The notes beneath the pieces are model-generated. The model was not told the DNA's origin. It was given only the letters and a program-made list of their open reading frames with translations, and ran no database searches. From Blastococcus sp. (GTDB taxonomy: Bacteria; Actinomycetota; Actinomycetes; Mycobacteriales; Geodermatophilaceae), in NCBI GenBank assembly GCA_025465355.1, contig JAODNN010000109.1, forward strand, positions 1-40,990: a DNA stretch of 40,990 nt, written 5' to 3'. Made by a program: the position numbers and the translations under genes. Below are positions 17,133 to 25,406 of this stretch, piece by piece; position 1 is the stretch's first letter; each line of letters starts with the position of its first letter.

Positions 17133-17138
17133 TAGTGT
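17133..17138 (+). promoter_or_regulatory. -10 box (TAGTGT) of a leaderless transcript
   Basis: TAGTGT lies 8 nt before GTG 17147. It overlaps the alternative upstream GTG at 17135, which argues against that start. Confidence 0.5.
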
Positions 17139-17146
17139 CCCCGAAC

Positions 17147-18130
17147 GTGGAATTCAGACGACTCGGCCGCTCCGGCCTGACCATCTCCGAGATCGCGTAC
17201 GGCAACTGGCTGACCCATGGCAGCCAGGTCGAGGAGGACGCCGCCCACGCCTGTGTGCGCGCCGCCCTCGACGCCGGCATCACCACCTTCGACACGGCCG
17301 ACGTCTACGCGGCGACCAGGGCCGAGTCGGTGCTCGGCCGGGCCCTCCAAGGCCAGCGCCGCGAAGGACTGGAGATCTTCACCAAGGTCTACTGGCCGAC
17401 CGGCCCGGGCCGGAACGACCGCGGACTGTCACGCAAGCACATCACCGAGAGCTGCCACGCCTCCCTGCGCCGCCTGAAGACCGAGTACGTCGACCTCTAC
17501 CAGGCACATCGCTACGACACCTCGGTGCCGCTCGAGGAGACGATGACCGCCTTCGCCGACCTCGTGCGCGCCGGCAAGGTCCTCTACATCGGTGTCTCGG
17601 AGTGGAACGCCGAGCAGATCGCGTCGGGCGCCGCCCTTGCCCGCGAGCTCGGGATCCAGCTGATCAGCAACCAGCCGCAGTACTCGATGCTGTGGCGGGT
17701 CATCGAGGACGAGGTCGTGCCCACCTCGGAGAAGGAAGGGCTCTCGCAGATCGTCTGGTCCCCGCTGGCCCAGGGCGTGCTCACCGGCAAATACCTCCCG
17801 GGCGCGCAGCCGCCCGCGGACAGCCGCGCCGGGCACGCCGAGGTCGGTGGCTCGATGCAGGCTTTCCTGACCGACGACATCCTCACCCGCGTCCAGGAGC
17901 TGCGCCCGGTCGCGGACGGCCTGGGCCTGTCGATGGCGCAGCTGGCGATCGCCTGGGTGCTGCAGAACCCGAACGTCGCCGCCGCGATCATCGGGGCCAG
18001 CCGGCCCGAGCAGGTGGCCGACAACGTCAAGGCCGCCGGCGTCCGGCTCGAGGCCGATGTGCTGAAGCAGATCGACGGCATCCTCGGCGACGTCGTCGAG
18101 CGGGATCCCGCCAAGACCGCGCGCGGCTGA
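17147..18130 (+). CDS. Aldo/keto reductase (potassium-channel beta-subunit-like subgroup)
   Basis: A 327-aa NADPH-dependent reductase with a TIM-barrel fold. The catalytic tetrad is visible: Asp49 and Tyr54 (FDTADVYA), Lys80 (FTKVY) and His121 (YQAHRYD). EFRRLGRSGLTISEIAYGNW and LSRKHITESCHASLRRL place it among bacterial homologues of Kv-beta subunits. The substrate is unknown; such enzymes reduce aldehydes or methylglyoxal. GTG 17147 preferred; GTG 17135 adds four residues. It ends in a strong two-way terminator. Confidence 0.9.
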   Translation: MEFRRLGRSGLTISEIAYGNWLTHGSQVEEDAAHACVRAALDAGITTFDTADVYAATRAESVLGRALQGQRREGLEIFTKVYWPTGPGRNDRGLSRKHITESCHASLRRLKTEYVDLYQAHRYDTSVPLEETMTAFADLVRAGKVLYIGVSEWNAEQIASGAALARELGIQLISNQPQYSMLWRVIEDEVVPTSEKEGLSQIVWSPLAQGVLTGKYLPGAQPPADSRAGHAEVGGSMQAFLTDDILTRVQELRPVADGLGLSMAQLAIAWVLQNPNVAAAIIGASRPEQVADNVKAAGVRLEADVLKQIDGILGDVVERDPAKTARG

Positions 18131-18135
18131 GCCAC

Positions 18136-18173
18136 GCCGCCGTCCGGGCCGGGGTCCCGGTCCGGACGGCGGC
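18136..18173. terminator. Two-way terminator after the aldo/keto reductase
   Basis: A perfect 12-bp stem (18136-18147 with 18162-18173) with a 14-nt GC-rich loop, between convergent genes. Confidence 0.75.
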
Positions 18174-18186
18174 ATTCGGGCAGTAC

Positions 18187-18399
18187 TCAGGTAGGGGCGA
18201 GCCCCATCGGACCGTAGACCTCGGCGTCCCCCTCGAAGAGGGTGACCGTGGCGACGCCGCGGGCGAGCAGGTCCCGCCAGTTCTCCCCCAGCCAGGACTC
18301 CGCGTCGCTCTGGTTCTCCGACTCGGCCGGTTCCACCCCGAGGGTGGCGGGGTCGATCGCCGCTCCCGCCGGGTCCTCGAATCGCCAGTGCCAGCTCAT
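18187..18399 (-). CDS. Small conserved actinobacterial protein of unknown function
   Basis: A 70-aa acidic protein: MSWHWRFED, then SDAESWLGENWRDLLARGVATVTLFE, ending VYGPMGL. Similar proteins of about 65-75 aa, with W-H-W at the start, a QADAE-W helix and a YGPM end, are widespread in actinobacteria (recalled). No function is known to me. ATG 18399 is set by the family start and a leaderless promoter; the open frame extends upstream without protein character. Confidence 0.75.
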   Translation of the reverse strand: MSWHWRFEDPAGAAIDPATLGVEPAESENQSDAESWLGENWRDLLARGVATVTLFEGDAEVYGPMGLAPT

Positions 18400-18407
18400 G
18401 GCAGGCG

Positions 18408-18413
18408 AGGCTA
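18408..18413 (-). promoter_or_regulatory. -10 box (TAGCCT) of a leaderless transcript
   Basis: Minus-strand TAGCCT lies 8 nt before ATG 18399. Confidence 0.5.
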
Positions 18414-18559
18414 GTGACACCGTCCGGACGCAGCGACACCGCAGGGGATGGTCGAAGGCCCAGTGGCCGCACACCGGTCACCGGAGTGTGAGCAACAGCG
18501 GGTTACCGGCGTGGATGCGCGGGCATGGAGTGGCATCGAGCACCCCAGCGGAGGACCCG

Positions 18560-19012
18560 ATGACATCAGCCCAGCCCGCGCGCCCGACCGGCGGCGCCAC
18601 ACGTGCCGATACGGCGCCACCCGATCCGGCCCAGGCGTCGACCGCGGAACTGATCAGCCAGCTGACGGACCAGCTCTCCCGGCTGGTCCGGGACGAGGTC
18701 AGGCTCGCGCAGGCAGAGGCCACGCAGAAGGCCAAGCGCCTCGGCATCGGCGCCGGTCTGTTCGGGGGTGCCGGGATCGTCGCGCTGCTGGGGGTAGGCG
18801 CGCTGGTCACCGCCGCGATCCTCGGGTTGGCCAACGTTCTGCCCGGCTGGCTCGCGGCGATCATCGTCGCCGTCGTCCTCTTCCTGATCGCCGGGGTGCT
18901 CGCGCTGCTCGGCCGGAAGGACGTCGAGCAGGCGACTCCGCCGCTGCCCACCGAGACGATCGCCAGCGTCCAGGCCGACATCGCCACGGTGAAGGAGGGG
19001 ATCTCCCGATGA
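18560..19012 (+). CDS. Holin-like (DUF1469 / phage holin superfamily III) membrane protein
   Basis: A 150-aa protein: a hydrophilic start; helix STAELISQLTDQLSRLVRDEVRLAQAE typical of DUF1469 (its conserved LxxxE pattern); two membrane helices (LFGGAGIVALLGVGALVTAAI and WLAAIIVAVVLFLIAGVLALL); and a C-terminal segment ending TIASVQADIATVKEGI. Despite the family name these chromosomal proteins are not phage lysis proteins. ATG 18560 has GGAGG upstream; its stop overlaps the next ATG (ATGA). First gene of a three-gene cell-envelope module. Confidence 0.85.
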   Translation: MTSAQPARPTGGATRADTAPPDPAQASTAELISQLTDQLSRLVRDEVRLAQAEATQKAKRLGIGAGLFGGAGIVALLGVGALVTAAILGLANVLPGWLAAIIVAVVLFLIAGVLALLGRKDVEQATPPLPTETIASVQADIATVKEGISR

Positions 19013-19290
19013 GCGACGCCGATGTGAGCGGGCCGTCCGACGTCGACGCACTCAAGGCCGAGATCGACGCCACCCGCAACCAGCTGGGCCGGACCGTCGA
19101 CGAGCTCAGCGCACGCCTGGACGTGCCCGCACGCGCCAAGGAAAGCGCCGCCCGCGCCAAGGACACCGCCGTCGAGACGTACCGGGAGAGCCCGCCGTTG
19201 GTCCTCGGCGGAGCATTGGCCCTGGTGGGAGTGGTGGTCGGTCTGGTGGTGTGGCGCAAGAAGCGGGCGACACCGAGGAGGAAGCGTTGA
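19009..19290 (+). CDS. DUF3618 membrane protein
   Basis: A 93-aa protein. The N-terminal DALKAEIDATRNQLGRTVDELSARLDVPARAKE is the DUF3618 hallmark (given here in overlapping parts: EIDATRNQLGRTVDEL, RLDVPARAKE). It is followed by an Ala/Lys helix and one membrane helix (LVLGGALALVGVVVGLVVW) with a very basic end. Coupled to the holin-like gene by ATGA and to the DUF4235 gene by TTGA. Probably a membrane scaffold; function unknown. Confidence 0.85.
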   Translation: MSDADVSGPSDVDALKAEIDATRNQLGRTVDELSARLDVPARAKESAARAKDTAVETYRESPPLVLGGALALVGVVVGLVVWRKKRATPRRKR

Positions 19291-19559
19291 GCAAGGGAGC
19301 AAAGCTCGCCTACCGGCCGATCGGCCTGGTGGGCGGAATCCTGGCGGGGATCGTGTCCGGGGCGATCTTCAAGCAGGTGTGGAAGCGGGTGGCGAACGAG
19401 GACGACGCCCCCGGCGCGCTGGAGAGCGAGTACTCGATGAGGGAGGTCGTGCTCGCGGCGGCCATCCAAGGCGCCATCTTCGCCGCCACCAAGGCTGCGA
19501 TCGACCGTGCGGGGGCCCGCGGGTTCACCAAGCTGACCGGCAGCTGGCCGGGCGACTGA
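19287..19559 (+). CDS. DUF4235 membrane protein
   Basis: A 90-aa protein: KLAYRPIGLVGGILAGIVSGAIF, FKQVWKRV, a short acidic loop, then MREVVLAAAIQGAIFAATKAAIDRAG, the two-helix layout of DUF4235. TTG 19287 was chosen because GGAGG is upstream and it forms a TTGA overlap with the DUF3618 stop. GTG 19251 is the alternative and would overlap by 40 nt. Third gene of the holin-like/DUF3618/DUF4235 set that often travels together in actinobacteria. Confidence 0.8.
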   Translation: MSKGAKLAYRPIGLVGGILAGIVSGAIFKQVWKRVANEDDAPGALESEYSMREVVLAAAIQGAIFAATKAAIDRAGARGFTKLTGSWPGD

Positions 19560-19649
19560 CCCACTGACCGCCCCGATCCGGCGGAGACAGCACGGCCAAC
19601 TCGCACCTATCCGCCGCAGCGCGGCCCAGCGCACCCAGGGGGAACGTCC

Positions 19650-20795
19650 ATGGCCGACACCAGGCACCGCGAGAGCGCGGTCGACCGGATCCGCGAACGG
19701 GTCGAGGAGAAGGCAGCCCGGCGCGCGGCGGCAGCGAAGACGGCCGCCTCGGGTTCCGCGCAGGGCGATGGTTCCGCGCACGGCGATCCCGACAAGCCAC
19801 CGCCGGGGGCGCCCGGGCCCGACCGCCTGCCGGGCGTCTCGGCCGACAAGCCGACCGGGATCCCGTGGCGCGGCTGGAAGCAGATCGTCAAGCGGGCGTG
19901 GGCCGAGAACAAGGCCGACAACATGCCGATCATCGCCGGCGGAGTGGCCTTCTTCGGGTTCCTCTCGATCTTCCCCACGCTGATCGCGATGATCTCGATC
20001 TACGGCCTGGTCGCCTCCCCCGACACGGTCAGCAGCGAGGTCGGCACCCTCGCGAAGAACCTGCCGCACAGTGCCGCCGACCTCATCGCCACCCAGTTGA
20101 AGAACATCACCAGCAACAGCAGCGGCTCGCTGAGCGTCGGGTTGGTGGTGTCCATCCTCACGGCGCTGTGGAGCGCCTCGAGCGGCATGTCGAACCTGAT
20201 CACCGCGGTCAACATCGCCTATGACGAGGCGGAGACCCGGTCGTTCATCAAGCTGAAGGCGCTGTCGCTGGCGCTGACCTTCGGCGGCATCATCTTCGTG
20301 CTCATCACGTTCAGCCTGGTGGCGGTGGTGCCGGCCGTGATCAGTGCGCTCCCCCTGGGGATCGTCGGGGCGGTCCTGGCTCAGGTCGTCAACTGGCTGC
20401 TGCTGCTCGCCGTCTTCGCCGGGGCGCTGTCGATCCTCTACCGCGTCGCCCCCGACCGGGACGCCCCACGGTTCCGCTGGGTCAGCCTCGGCTCCGTCGT
20501 CGTCACCGTCCTCTGGGCGCTGGTGAGCCTGGCGTTCGCCTTCTACGTCAACAACTTCGGGTCCTACAACAAGACCTACGGCGCGATCTCCGGCGTCATC
20601 GTGCTCATGTTGTGGCTCTACCTGACCTGCTACCTGGTGCTTCTCGGCGCCGAGATCAACGCCGAGGCGGAGCACCAGACCGCCCGCGACACCACCGAGG
20701 GCGAGCCCGAGCCGATGGGCACCCGCGACGCCACGGTGGCCGATTCACTACCCGAACCGCCGGAGCCGACCAAGGAGTCCAGCCGCAGCGCCTGA
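19650..20795 (+). CDS. YihY/virulence factor BrkB family membrane protein
   Basis: A 381-aa protein with about six membrane helices. Family motifs: KRAWAENKADNMPIIAGGVAFFGFLSIFP, SLSVGLVVSILTALWSASSGMSNLITAVNIAY (seen in pieces such as LWSASSGMSNLITAVN), RFRWVSLGSVVVTVLWAL, FGSYNKTYGAISGVIVLMLWLY and GAEINAE. A charged N-terminus (1-75) and an acidic C-terminal tail are cytoplasmic and disordered. Older names call this family RNase BN, which is wrong for YihY. Role unknown, possibly transport. It follows the DUF4235 gene by 90 bp with its own RBS and may be part of the same envelope module. Confidence 0.9.
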   Translation: MADTRHRESAVDRIRERVEEKAARRAAAAKTAASGSAQGDGSAHGDPDKPPPGAPGPDRLPGVSADKPTGIPWRGWKQIVKRAWAENKADNMPIIAGGVAFFGFLSIFPTLIAMISIYGLVASPDTVSSEVGTLAKNLPHSAADLIATQLKNITSNSSGSLSVGLVVSILTALWSASSGMSNLITAVNIAYDEAETRSFIKLKALSLALTFGGIIFVLITFSLVAVVPAVISALPLGIVGAVLAQVVNWLLLLAVFAGALSILYRVAPDRDAPRFRWVSLGSVVVTVLWALVSLAFAFYVNNFGSYNKTYGAISGVIVLMLWLYLTCYLVLLGAEINAEAEHQTARDTTEGEPEPMGTRDATVADSLPEPPEPTKESSRSA

Positions 20796-20807
20796 GCAGC
20801 CCAGAGG

Positions 20808-21926
20808 TCAGCGCACGTGCGACGGCACGAACGGCGGACGGACGACCTCGACGGCCTGCGGACGCCCCCGGACGTCGACGGCGACCTCGGCGCCGTCCTC
20901 GGAACCGGCTCCCGCGTCGAGCAGGGCCAGGGCGATACCGGTGCGCAGGGTCGGGGAGAACGTCCCGCTGGTGACCTCGCCGATCCGTTCCCCGGCGGCG
21001 TCCAGCACGGCCATGCCCGGGCGCGGGATGCCACGGCCGGAGGCGCGCAGCCCCCAGAGCACCCGGGCGGGACCGGCCTGCTTCTCGGCGAGCAGCGCCT
21101 CCCGCCCCCAGAACGCGGGCTTCTTCCAGCCGACCGCCCAGCCCGCCCGGGCCTGGTTGGGCGTGATGTCGCGGGAGAGCTCGTGCCCGTGCAGTGGGTA
21201 GCCCATCTCGGTGCGGAGGGTGTCCCGCGCGCCCAGGCCACACATCCGGATGCCCTCGTCCTGCCCGGCGTCGAGCAGCGCGTCCCACAGCTCCCCCGCG
21301 GACTCGGCGGCCACGAGCAGCTCGTAGCCGTGCTCGCCGGTGTACCCGGTGCGGCAGACGGTGACCTCGGTCCCGGCGCCGCCGGTACCGGTCACGAACG
21401 ACATGTACGACAGCTCGCCGGGCAGGCCGAGAAGCTCCAGGACCTGCAGCGACCGCGGCCCCTGGACAGCGAGGACGGCGACCTCTTCGTGCCGGTCGAT
21501 CACCTCGATGCCGGCCGGGGCGGCGTCGGCCAGCCGGGCGAGCACATCGGCGGCGTTCGCGGCATTGGGCACCAGCAGGACCTCGTCGGGCCCGTGCAGG
21601 TAGACGATCAGGTCGTCGATGACGCCGCCGGCCCGCGGATCGCCGTCGGGCAGGCAGCACAGCGTGTACTGCGCCTGGCCAGGCCCGATGCGGGACAGGT
21701 CGTTGGTCAGGCAGGAATCGACGAACGCCGCCGCGCCCCGCCCCCGCACCGTGGCGGTGCCGAGGTGTGAGACGTCGAAGAGCCCCACCTGCTCGCGCAC
21801 GGCGACATGCTCGGCGAGCACCCCTCCCCCTGCGTACTCGATGGGCATGGACCAGCCGCCGAAGTCGGCAAGCTTGGCGCCGGCCGCGACGTGCCGGTCG
21901 TGGAGAGGAGATGTCCGGGGAGTCAC
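20808..21926 (-). CDS. gcvT: Aminomethyltransferase (glycine cleavage T protein)
   Basis: A 372-aa T protein. It moves the C1 unit from aminomethyl-lipoyl H protein to tetrahydrofolate and releases ammonia. Motifs: [61 protein letters not shown] with the catalytic Asp, and near the end [15 protein letters not shown] 21926 is preferred because TAGCGT lies 7 nt upstream; GTG 21935 adds three residues. Genes gcvP and gcvH are not here. Its 3' end is 12 nt from the convergent YihY gene. Confidence 0.94.
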   Translation of the reverse strand: MTPRTSPLHDRHVAAGAKLADFGGWSMPIEYAGGGVLAEHVAVREQVGLFDVSHLGTATVRGRGAAAFVDSCLTNDLSRIGPGQAQYTLCCLPDGDPRAGGVIDDLIVYLHGPDEVLLVPNAANAADVLARLADAAPAGIEVIDRHEEVAVLAVQGPRSLQVLELLGLPGELSYMSFVTGTGGAGTEVTVCRTGYTGEHGYELLVAAESAGELWDALLDAGQDEGIRMCGLGARDTLRTEMGYPLHGHELSRDITPNQARAGWAVGWKKPAFWGREALLAEKQAGPARVLWGLRASGRGIPRPGMAVLDAAGERIGEVTSGTFSPTLRTGIALALLDAGAGSEDGAEVAVDVRGRPQAVEVVRPPFVPSHVR

Positions 21927-21961
21927 GGGTGGCACGCTAGCGGGACACCTAGGATCGAACG
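21927..21961. promoter_or_regulatory. Compact divergent leaderless promoter region, gcvT and pepA
   Basis: Only 35 bp separate two divergent start codons. The gcvT -10 (TAGCGT, minus strand, 21934-21939) is 7 nt from GTG 21926; the pepA -10 (TAGGAT, 21950-21955) is 6 nt from GTG 21962. Each -35 region would fall at or inside the other gene's first codons, so the polymerases must exclude each other. Confidence 0.6.
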
Positions 21962-23470
21962 GTGCCGCCGACGATCACCGCCACCGACCACCCGCTGGAG
22001 AAGCTGACTGCCGACGCCGTCGTCGTCGCCGTCGGCAAGGGCCCCGAGGGGGTGCTGCCCACGCCCGGCGCCGAGGCCGTCGATCGGCTCCTCGGCGGTC
22101 GGCTGCTGCCTGCGCTGGCCGATCTCGGCGCCCGCGGTGCCGAGGACGAGGTCACCCGGCTGCCCTCCTTCGGGCAGGGGCCGTTCCCTGTGGTGGCGGT
22201 CGCCGGCCTCGGCGCCCCCGACGCCAACGGCGCCTACCGCCCCGAAGCGCTGCGCCGCGCCGCCGGTGCCGCCAGTCGCGCACTCGCCGGACGCCGCTCG
22301 GTGGTCAGCCTCCTTGCCGCCGTCGGCGGGGCCCCGGACGCCGACCGGCTGCACGCGGTCGGTGAGGGCTCACTGCTCGGCGCGTACGAGTTCACCGCGT
22401 ACAAGTCCGACCTCCGCGCCGACCGGCCCACCCCGCCGCGGGAGTTCACGATCGTGGCGCCCGACGCGACCGCGGCCGAGAACGCGCTCCGCCGCGTGCG
22501 CGCCGTCGTGGACGCCGTCGCCCTGGTGCGCGACCTCGTCAACACCCCACCGAACGACCTGTACCCCGCCGAACTGGCGGCCCGCGGCGCTGCCGCCGGC
22601 GAGAAGCTCGGGCTCGCCACGGAGGTCCTTGACGAGGCGGCGCTCGCCGCCGGGGGCTACGGCGGAATTCTCGCCGTCGGCGGCGGGTCGGCCCGCAAGC
22701 CGCGACTGCTCCGCCTGAGCTACTCCGGTCCCGGCGCGCGGAAGAAGATCGCCCTGGTCGGCAAGGGGATCACCTTCGACAGCGGCGGCATCTCGATCAA
22801 GCCCGCGGCGAAGATGGAGGACATGAAGAGCGACATGGCCGGCGCCGCCGCCGTGATCGCCACCGTGTGCCTCGTCGCCCAGCTGCGCCTGCCCGTCGAG
22901 GTCACGGCCACCGTGCCCATCGCCGAGAACCTGCCCAGCGGCAGCGCCTACCGCCCGGCCGACGTCGTCACCTTCCGCAACGGCAAGAAGGTCGAGATCA
23001 CCAACACCGACGCCGAGGGTCGCGTGGTCCTGGGCGACGCCATCGCCCGTGCGGCCGAGGACAAGCCGGACGTCCTCCTGGAGACCTCCACGCTCACCGG
23101 CGCCCAGCTGGTCGCCCTGGGTGGCCGGACCGCCGGCGTCATGGGCAGCGACAGCCTCCGCGACGCCGTCGTGGCGGCCGGCACGCGCAGCGGCGAGGGC
23201 ATGTGGCCGATGCCCCTGCCGGCGGAACTGCGCCGCGGGCTCGACTCGCCGATCGCCGACATGGTCAACTCCAGTGCCGACCGCATGGGCGGGATGCTCG
23301 TCGCCGGCCACTTCCTGGCCGAGTTCGTGCCCGAGGGACTGCCCTGGGCGCACATCGACATCGCCGGGCCGAGCTACAACACCGGCTCGCCGTGGGGGTA
23401 CACGCCCAAGGGCGGAACCGGCGTCCCGGTGCGCACCCTGCTCGCCACCATCGAGGGCCTCCTCGACTGA
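21962..23470 (+). CDS. pepA: Leucyl aminopeptidase (M17)
   Basis: A 502-aa dimetal aminopeptidase that removes N-terminal residues from peptides. The C-terminal catalytic domain has [15 protein letters not shown] with Lys and Asp metal ligands, [11 protein letters not shown], and the signature [12 protein letters not shown]. The N-terminal regulatory domain (about 1-180) is more variable, as in the family. GTG 21962 fits the leaderless promoter. Convergent with a small gene 25 bp downstream. Confidence 0.95.
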   Translation: MPPTITATDHPLEKLTADAVVVAVGKGPEGVLPTPGAEAVDRLLGGRLLPALADLGARGAEDEVTRLPSFGQGPFPVVAVAGLGAPDANGAYRPEALRRAAGAASRALAGRRSVVSLLAAVGGAPDADRLHAVGEGSLLGAYEFTAYKSDLRADRPTPPREFTIVAPDATAAENALRRVRAVVDAVALVRDLVNTPPNDLYPAELAARGAAAGEKLGLATEVLDEAALAAGGYGGILAVGGGSARKPRLLRLSYSGPGARKKIALVGKGITFDSGGISIKPAAKMEDMKSDMAGAAAVIATVCLVAQLRLPVEVTATVPIAENLPSGSAYRPADVVTFRNGKKVEITNTDAEGRVVLGDAIARAAEDKPDVLLETSTLTGAQLVALGGRTAGVMGSDSLRDAVVAAGTRSGEGMWPMPLPAELRRGLDSPIADMVNSSADRMGGMLVAGHFLAEFVPEGLPWAHIDIAGPSYNTGSPWGYTPKGGTGVPVRTLLATIEGLLD

Positions 23471-23474
23471 ATGC

Positions 23475-23520
23475 CGCGGCTGGTCTCCCCGAGCGTCAGC
23501 GAGTGGTGGGGGGCCGGTGG
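23475..23520 (-). repeat. Intergenic stem-loop repeat, copy 5 (divergent)
   Basis: On the minus strand CACCACTCGC then GCTCGGGG match the family core, with two extra bases between. Outer arms do not pair clearly. It spans the 25-bp gap between pepA and the next gene and runs into that gene's end. The weakest member. Confidence 0.35.
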
Positions 23521-23825
23521 TCCTTCGACCAGTCGCGCATCCGCTGCGGGTAGCCGGTGACCTGCGCGTCGTACACCGGGATGGCCAGGTCGCGGGACAG
23601 CCGCCGCGCGGTGTCGGGCCCGTCGATGCGCCGCCGGGTCCACTCGCCGTCGGCAGCCACCAGCACGATCGTGGTCTCGGTAACCGCCGTCCGGGGTTCG
23701 ACGTAGCCCTCGACGCCGCGCCGGCTGGCCACGAACGCCTCGAGGTGGCTCAGGTCGGCACGCTGAGACCCGCGATCCAGCGTGCCGCGCCGGGGACGTC
23801 CGCGCAGCCGGTCGAACAAACCCAC
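23496..23825 (-). CDS. Small conserved actinobacterial protein of unknown function
   Basis: A 109-aa protein: GLFDRLRGR, basic linker, DLSHLEAFVASRRGVEGYVEPRTAVTETTIVLV (seen as GVEGYVEPRTAVTETT), DGEWTRRRI, then IPVYDAQVTGYPQRMRDW. Similar proteins occur beside lpd or pepA in actinobacteria (recalled); no function known to me. GTG 23825 has GGGAGC upstream. The open frame continues to 27512 but across lpd and sucB on the other strand, so only this part is real. Confidence 0.75.
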   Translation of the reverse strand: MGLFDRLRGRPRRGTLDRGSQRADLSHLEAFVASRRGVEGYVEPRTAVTETTIVLVAADGEWTRRRIDGPDTARRLSRDLAIPVYDAQVTGYPQRMRDWSKDHRPPTTR

Positions 23826-23975
23826 GTCTCGCTCCCGTCGTCCGGACGCCGTGTGATCATCACGACGCTCGGCATGGGCAACGGTGCTCCGGGCCAGCGG
23901 GTTCCCGGAGTGGCAGGATGACCCCAGTCCCCGCCCCGTTCGGAGGACGCACGCCACCGCATCAGAGGAGCATCC

Positions 23976-25355
23976 GTGAGCGAATCCACCTCCCCCGCCG
24001 ACCTGGTCATCCTCGGTGGTGGCTCGGGTGGGTACGCCGCAGCGCTGCGGGCCGCCGAACTCGGCATGTCGGTCGTGCTGGTGGAGAAGGACAAGGTGGG
24101 CGGCACCTGCCTGCACCGCGGCTGCATTCCCACCAAGGCGCTGCTGCACAGCGGTGAGGTCGCCGACCTGGCCCGCGAGGGCGAGCAGTTCGGGGTCAAG
24201 ACGTCGCTGGCCGGCATCGACATGGACGGCGTCCACGCCTACAAGGACGGCGTGATCTCCAAGCTCTACAAGGGCCTCCAGGGGCTGATCAAGAACCGCA
24301 AGATCACCTACGTCGAGGGTGAGGGCCGGCTCGCGTCGGCCACCTCGGTCGAGGTCAACGGCCAGACCTACGAAGGCCGGCACATCCTGCTGGCCACCGG
24401 CTCCTACGCGCGCAGCCTGCCCGGCATCGAGATCGACGGCAGCAAGGTCATCACCAGTGACCACGCCCTGCGGCTCGACCGCGTGCCGGCCTCGGCGATC
24501 GTCCTCGGCGGCGGCGTCATCGGCTGTGAGTTCGCCAGCGCGTGGAAGTCCTTCGGTGTCGACGTGACCATCGTCGAGGCCCTCCCCCACCTCGTCCCGC
24601 TCGAGGACGAGTCCTCCTCCAAGCTGCTGGAGCGGGCGTTCCGCCGTCGCAAGATCGGCTTCGAGCTCGGCGGCCGGGTCTCCGGCGTCCAGACCACGGA
24701 CGACGGCGTGCGCGTCGACCTGGAGAACGGCAAGACCTTCGAGGCCGAGCTGGTCCTGGTGGCCGTCGGTCGCGGGCCGGTGAGCCAGGGCCTCGGGTAC
24801 GAGGAGGCCGGCCTGAACATGGACCGCGGCTACGTCCTCGTCGACGAGTACTGCCGGACGAACGTGCCGACCATCTCCGCCGTCGGTGACCTGATCCCGA
24901 CCCTGCAGCTGGCCCACGTCGGTTTCGGCGAGGGCATCCTCGTCGCCGAGCGGCTGGCCGGGCTCGACCCCGCACCGATCGACTACGCCGGCGTCCCGCG
25001 GATCACGTACTCCGACCCCGAGGTCGCGTCCGTCGGCTTCACCGAGGCGCAGGCCAAGGAGAAGTTCGGCGAGATCAAGACGCTGACCTACGACCTGGCC
25101 GGCAACGGCCGCAGCCAGATCCTCAAGACCACCGGGGCGGTGAAGCTGATCCAGGCCGTGGACGGCCCGGTGGTCGGCGTCCACATGGTGGGCAGCCGGG
25201 TCGGCGAGCTCATCGCGGAGGCCCAGCTGATCTACAACTGGGAGGCCGAGGCGGACGACGTCGCCGGCCTCATCCACCCACACCCGACGCAGAGCGAGGC
25301 GCTGGGCGAAGCCCACCTGGCCCTCGCCGGCAAGCCCCTGCACGCGCACAGCTGA
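23976..25355 (+). CDS. lpd: Dihydrolipoamide dehydrogenase (E3)
   Basis: A 459-aa flavoprotein disulfide reductase that reoxidises lipoyl groups of 2-oxoacid dehydrogenase complexes and of the glycine cleavage system, giving NADH. FAD-binding ILGGGSGGYAAALRA (12-26), redox disulfide Cys45/Cys50 (GGTCLHRGC), NAD-binding VLGGGVIGCEFAS, SAVGDL, and the catalytic His436/Glu441 pair in HPHPTQSE. GTG 23976 has AGGAG at good distance. sucB/dlaT follows after 51 bp with its own RBS, so the E3 and E2 genes are probably co-transcribed. Confidence 0.96.
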   Translation: MSESTSPADLVILGGGSGGYAAALRAAELGMSVVLVEKDKVGGTCLHRGCIPTKALLHSGEVADLAREGEQFGVKTSLAGIDMDGVHAYKDGVISKLYKGLQGLIKNRKITYVEGEGRLASATSVEVNGQTYEGRHILLATGSYARSLPGIEIDGSKVITSDHALRLDRVPASAIVLGGGVIGCEFASAWKSFGVDVTIVEALPHLVPLEDESSSKLLERAFRRRKIGFELGGRVSGVQTTDDGVRVDLENGKTFEAELVLVAVGRGPVSQGLGYEEAGLNMDRGYVLVDEYCRTNVPTISAVGDLIPTLQLAHVGFGEGILVAERLAGLDPAPIDYAGVPRITYSDPEVASVGFTEAQAKEKFGEIKTLTYDLAGNGRSQILKTTGAVKLIQAVDGPVVGVHMVGSRVGELIAEAQLIYNWEAEADDVAGLIHPHPTQSEALGEAHLALAGKPLHAHS

Positions 25356-25406
25356 TCCACGTTCCGTCCCTCCCCCCGTACCGCGCCACGAAGGAGCACT
25401 GCCCCG

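Noticed and set aside
17135-17137. GTG 17135 as the aldo/keto reductase start
   Set aside because: It lies inside the TAGTGT box, and GTG 17147 gives the usual family N-terminus (EFRRLGRSG).
18560-19012. Prophage lysis gene (holin)
   Set aside because: The holin family name is historical; no other phage genes are nearby and the neighbours are chromosomal DUF membrane proteins.
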